From Rhodospirillales bacterium 24-66-33 (GTDB taxonomy: Bacteria; Pseudomonadota; Alphaproteobacteria; Reyranellales; Reyranellaceae): DNA of 64,000 bases. The position numbers and the translations under genes were made by a program. The stretch is from assembly GCA_002281855.1 (NCBI GenBank), contig NCHQ01000022.1, forward strand, positions 88,440 through 152,439. Reading direction: 5' to 3'. This document shows, piece after piece, positions 59,995 to 64,000 of this stretch. How positions within the stretch are numbered: the stretch's first letter is position 1; every line of letters begins with the position of its first letter. The notes under the pieces are model-generated. The model had not been told where the DNA came from and ran no database searches. It saw only the letters and a list, made by a program, of their open reading frames with translations.

Positions 59995-62100
59995 ATGGCA
60001 CGTGATGACGACGATTTCCGTCTCCGGCCCGGCAGGATCCGGAATCGCGATGGCGCGCGGATTGGCAAGCGCCGCGATGGTGGCGGGGGCAGCCGCAGGT
60101 CCAGCTTCAACGGGCAGATTCAGCAGGCTATTCGACGGGCTGGCGGCAGTCCCTCCCGGGTGGGGAAGGCCGGAAAGGGAAGCGGCCGGTTTAATGAACG
60201 AGGGCGTGGTGCTTCCGTGGCTGCGGTGCTGAAGAACCGCAAGCCATGGAGCCGCGACGGTGGCGTCCGAACGCGCTCGCGGCGGGTCGCGGTCAAGGCT
60301 CGGGTCGTGAAGCTCAATCCCCAATCCGGTTCTGTCCGGGGACGGCAGTTCGTCAGTGCCAAAGCCGTCGACGCGCATCTCCGCTATCTCCAGCGTGATG
60401 GCGTGACGAAGGACGGGGAGAGGGGTCAGGTCTATTCAGCCGGCCGGGATGCCGAGGATGGTCGTGCGTTTGTCGAACGGGGCCGGGAAGACCGGCACCA
60501 GTTCCGCTTCATCGTATCGGCCGAGGAGGGCGTGGAGCTCCCGGATCATCGCGCGACTACCCGCGATCTCATGAAGCAGATGGAGGCCGACCTTGGCACC
60601 CGCCTCGACTGGGTCGCGGTCGATCACCACAACACCGGCCATCCTCATACCCACATCATCGTCCGGGGTGTGACAGACGATGGCAGGACTCTCAACATCG
60701 CTGGCGACTACATCGCGTATGGCATCCGGGAGCGGGCGAGCGAGGTCTTGACTCGTGAGCTTGGCCGCCAGACCGAGCAGGACGTGTCCCGTGGCCTGGA
60801 GCGGGAGGTCGACGCTGATCGCTTCACCAGGCTCGACCGCATGCTGCTCGCCGAGCAGCGGAGCCGCAATGAGTTCGCCGACCTCCGGCCAGATCGGGAC
60901 GTGCTCGAAAGCCTGCGGCTGAACCGGGCCCTTCTGATCCAGCGGGCGCGCAAGCTGGAGCGTATGGGCCTGGCCGCCGAGGTTGAGCCCGGACGGTGGA
61001 CGGTATCTTCCAAGGCCGAATTCGTCTTGCGGGAGCTGGGCGAACGCGGCGACATCATCAAGACGATGCATCGGGCATTGGACCGGGAAGGATTGGCGGG
61101 CACTCGCTCTGTCGTGGGCTATGTCCTTCATCGTGAAAAGATGAGCGAGCCGATCGTTGGCCGGGTGCTTGACAAGGGGCTGGCCGGCGACGAGATGGGC
61201 GAGCGAGTGAGGCTGGTCGTCGACGGTGTGGACGGGCGCGTCCATCACATTGAGATGGATCCTGCTCGAGCAGAGGATATCCATCGGGGCATGATCGTGG
61301 CGGCGGGCGCTGGTGAGGCCGGCCCCCGCGCATCAGACCGCAACATTCTGGCCGTTGCCGGTCAGGAGGGTATCTATCGGCCGGCCACGCATCTGGAGCA
61401 GGCTGTCGGCACCGTCGAGCGTCTGGGCGGCGATCCTGCGGCTTACGTCCGATCCCATGTGCGGCGCCTGGAGGCGTTGCGGCGGGCAGGCCATGTCGAG
61501 CGGATCGACGCCGACCACTGGCGCATTCCGGCCGACCTGGCCGAGCGCGGCCGAGCCTACGATCTCGCGCGGGACCGCGCGACCGGTCGGGTGACCGTTC
61601 TCTCGGCGACGGGGCTCGAGCAGCAGGTCGGTCATGATGGCACGACGTGGCTCGACCGCGAGCTGGGGGCTCGTCAACGCACCGTCCTGGCGGACGACGG
61701 CTTCGGCCGCGACGTGGCCGCAGCGCTGGCCAGGCGCCGACGATGGCTGGCTGACAAGGGCTATGCCACAGATGTCGGCGACGGGCGGATCCGGATTTCT
61801 AAAGATGTGGTGCAGCGGCTGGAGGCTCGCGAGATCGAGCGCGTTGGCCGGGCCCTCGCCGCAGAAAGGGGGCGGGAATGGCAGCCCGCCATTCCGGGTA
61901 AACACGTTGCCGGGACGCTGGTCGGATCCACGCAGCTTGCGAGTGGACGGTTCGCCATGCTCGACGACGGGCTCGGCTTCAGCCTGGTCCCGTGGCGACC
62001 CGCGCTCGAACAGCATGTCGCCCGATTGGTTTCGGGGGTTGCCTTGCCCGGCGGCGATGTCAGCTGGTCTTTGGGACGACGTCGAGGCTTGGGGCTCTAG
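59995..62100 (+). CDS. Relaxase/mobilization nuclease, DUF3363 family (RlxS-like)
   Basis: 701 residues. VDAHLRYLQRDGVTKDGERGQVYSAG offers the candidate nucleophile Tyr131, RHQFRFIVSAEEG follows and WVAVDHHNTGHPHTHIIVRGV (H216, H218, H220) is the three-His metal site. The rest is the long DUF3363 region. It nicks oriT and leads the strand out. The basic Gly/Arg-rich first 70 residues look like a DNA-binding tail. ATG 59995 chosen over 59944 because the latter falls in poorly coding sequence. Confidence 0.92.
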   Translation: MARDDDDFRLRPGRIRNRDGARIGKRRDGGGGSRRSSFNGQIQQAIRRAGGSPSRVGKAGKGSGRFNERGRGASVAAVLKNRKPWSRDGGVRTRSRRVAVKARVVKLNPQSGSVRGRQFVSAKAVDAHLRYLQRDGVTKDGERGQVYSAGRDAEDGRAFVERGREDRHQFRFIVSAEEGVELPDHRATTRDLMKQMEADLGTRLDWVAVDHHNTGHPHTHIIVRGVTDDGRTLNIAGDYIAYGIRERASEVLTRELGRQTEQDVSRGLEREVDADRFTRLDRMLLAEQRSRNEFADLRPDRDVLESLRLNRALLIQRARKLERMGLAAEVEPGRWTVSSKAEFVLRELGERGDIIKTMHRALDREGLAGTRSVVGYVLHREKMSEPIVGRVLDKGLAGDEMGERVRLVVDGVDGRVHHIEMDPARAEDIHRGMIVAAGAGEAGPRASDRNILAVAGQEGIYRPATHLEQAVGTVERLGGDPAAYVRSHVRRLEALRRAGHVERIDADHWRIPADLAERGRAYDLARDRATGRVTVLSATGLEQQVGHDGTTWLDRELGARQRTVLADDGFGRDVAAALARRRRWLADKGYATDVGDGRIRISKDVVQRLEAREIERVGRALAAERGREWQPAIPGKHVAGTLVGSTQLASGRFAMLDDGLGFSLVPWRPALEQHVARLVSGVALPGGDVSWSLGRRRGLGL

Positions 62101-62219
62101 GCAGAAGAGAGCATGACTGCTCCGGCGTTCCACCAAATTGCACGCCAAAGCCGCCGCGCGAGCGCTGCGCGCGTCGTCGGCATTGAATGGATGGCAAGCG
62201 ACAGCTTGATCTTGTCGTC

Positions 62220-64000
62220 ATGTCTGCGACGAAGATCCTGTGGGGGCAGATCACCCTCGTTTTCACCATCGTGCTCGTAGCAGTATGGGCGTCGACGCAA
62301 TGGACGGCGTGGCGGCTGGGTTACCAATCCCAGCTCGGACCACCCTGGTTCGAACTCGCCCACGTCCCGATCTACTTTCCTCCGACCTTCTTCTGGTGGT
62401 GGTACGCCTTCGACGCCTATGCACCCTCGATCTTTGTGGAGGGCGCCTGTATCGCGGCCTCTGGCGGCTTCATCTCGATCGGGGTCGCGATCGGCATGTC
62501 TGTATGGCGTGCGCGAGAGGCAAAGAACGTGGCGACCTACGGTTCGGCACGTTGGGCGACAGCAGGCGAAGCACGCCGCGCGGGATTGATCGGCCCGGAC
62601 GGCGTAGTGTTGGGCAAGCTCGGCGCCGACTACCTGCGCCATGAAGGACCGGAGCACGTCCTTTGCTTTGCGCCGACACGCAGCGGCAAGGGCGTCGGCC
62701 TGGTCGTGCCGACCTTGCTGACCTGGCCCGGCAGCTCGATCGTTCACGACATCAAGGGCGAGAACTGGGAGCTGACCTCGGGTTTCCGGTCGCGGCATGG
62801 CCGCGTGCTGCTATTCGATCCGACCAATGCGGCCTCGGCGGCCTACAATCCGCTGCTCGAGGTCCGGCGCGGCGAGTGGGAAGTCCGCGACGTCCAGAAC
62901 ATCGCCGATGTGCTGGTCGATCCCGAAGGCGCTCTGGAGCGACGGAACCACTGGGAGAAGACCAGTCACGCCCTGCTCGTCGGTGCCATCCTGCATGTCC
63001 TCTATGCCGGTGAGGACAAGACGTTGGCCGGGGTGGCGGCTTTCCTGTCAGATCCCAGGCAGCCGATCGAGACGACGCTCCGCGCAATGATGACCACGCC
63101 GCACCTCGGCAAGGCGGGTGTCCATCCGGTCATCGCCTCGGCGGCTCGCGAACTGCTGAACAAGAGCGAGAACGAGCGCTCGGGCGTTGGTCGCCCAGGT
63201 GACGCGTCGCTGCGACTGGCGCATCCGCGATCTCGTCGAGAGCGAACGGCCGACGACCCTCTACCTCGTTGTGCCGCCGTCCGACATCAGTCGCACCAAG
63301 CCGCTTGTGCGGCTCGTGTTGAACCAGATCGGCCGCCGGCTGACCGAAGAGCTGCACCCAAAGGGACGGCGGCACAGGCTGCTGCTCATGCTTGACGAGT
63401 TTCCTGCTCTCGGGCGCCTGGACTTCTTCGAGTCGGCGCTGGCTTTCATGGCCGGTTATGGATTGAAGAGCTTTCTCATCGCTCAGTCGCTCAATCAGAT
63501 CGAGAAGGCCTACGGTCCGAACAATGCCATCCTGGACAACTGTCATGTGCGCGTGTGTTTTGCGACCAACGACGAGCGCACCGCGAAGCGCGTCACGACA
63601 GGAAACGGCGCGACCGTTGCTGACGCCCGGAGAGGTCATGCAGCTGCCGGCAACCGACGAGTTGGTCCTGGTTTCCGGCTGCCCACCGATCCGGGCCAGG
63701 AAGGCGCGGTACTACGAGGACCGGCAGCTGACGGAGCGTCTGCTTCCACCGCCGGAGCCTGAGCGACCGAGAGCCTCCAGCGTCACCATGGATGACTGGA
63801 GTGCCAAGGCTGTTCGCCCGGTTCCGACGGCAAGCGGAGAGAGGACCGGCGGTCTTCAGGACGGGCAGCCCGTCGACGATCCCGCAAACGGCGGCATTCG
63901 TCGGGAGCCGGAGCTTGCCGAGCATGAAGACATTGCCCCCGAGCCGAATGCGCCTTCGCCTGAGTTCGAGTTCGCCGAGGACGAGGCCGACGACGACGCG
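62220..64000 (+). pseudogene. traG: Conjugal transfer coupling protein TraG, broken by two deletions (runs off window)
   Basis: Frame 1 (62220 to about 63186) has the membrane part (ITLVFTIVLVAVWASTQW; FFWWWYAFDAY), TYGSARWA and Walker A FAPTRSGKGVGLVVPTLL. It reads to NKSENERSGV and then shifts. Frame 2 (about 63187-63595) continues with VAQVTRRCDWRIRDLVE and Walker B LLMLDEFPALGRLDF to TAKRV. Frame 3 (from about 63596) is RQETARPLLTPGEVMQLPATDELVLVSG to the window end. The residues usual between these blocks (roughly 14 and 30) are missing, so two out-of-frame deletions are inferred. Confidence 0.85.

Noticed and set aside
62187..63395. 402-residue TraG-like frame as a complete gene
   Set aside because: Its last 60 residues are out-of-frame sequence, and the true TraG continuation is in another frame. 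It is one piece of a broken gene.

Overview
The window is high-GC DNA from an alphaproteobacterium, probably a soil or freshwater heterotroph. The genes resemble those of Reyranella, Bradyrhizobium or Mesorhizobium relatives, but genus cannot be fixed from sequence alone. Supporting signs are a CoA-transferase/TctC cluster, UbiD/UbiA, plant-type GshA, an alpha-type ETF-beta methyltransferase-like gene, and a conjugative backbone of the Mesorhizobium symbiosis-island type.

Positions 1 to about 31100 are ordinary chromosome: leuA (cut by the window edge) with a leucine-rich leader peptide, a class III CoA transferase with two tandem Bug/TctC binding proteins, a TetR regulator with a MATE exporter, a run of ubiquinone, glutathione and central-metabolism genes (ubiD, ubiA, gshA, fghA, GST), rsmE, tldD, two MDR oxidoreductases, an acyl-CoA ligase and tex. 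Most are complete; one unknown gene (4720-5422) carries a frameshift.

Positions 31187-31621 are a scarred integration site holding the 5' part of a tRNA-Leu(CAA), an intact tRNA-Leu(CAA) and the 3' part of a tRNA-Gly(GCC). About 1 kb of decayed DNA follows, including a broken RidA-like gene. From there to the window end is a mobile island. Its cargo is a RES/Xre toxin-antitoxin pair, a divergent four-gene ubiquitin-like conjugation operon (multi-Ubl protein, E2-like, JAB peptidase, E1-like), an AddB-like nuclease with an AddA-like helicase-nuclease, and an unknown gene. The operon plus helicase-nuclease is the best candidate for an unusual defence system.

From about 43700 the island carries a conserved ICE backbone: ParB-like protein, strawberry-notch helicase/methylase-like protein, Toprim protein, DUF2493, membrane protein, DUF736, a divergent Xre/DUF2285 switch (QseC/QseM-like), a DUF6499/DUF2285 pair in two frames (FseA-like, with an apparent programmed +1 frameshift), an excisionase (RdfS-like), RepA followed by three iterons, DUF2840, TraF, lytic transglycosylase, relaxase (RlxS-like) and TraG. 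TraG is broken by two internal deletions. No integrase lies in the window. Two intergenic leaders share a long hairpin with compensatory changes at the same distance from the next start codon.
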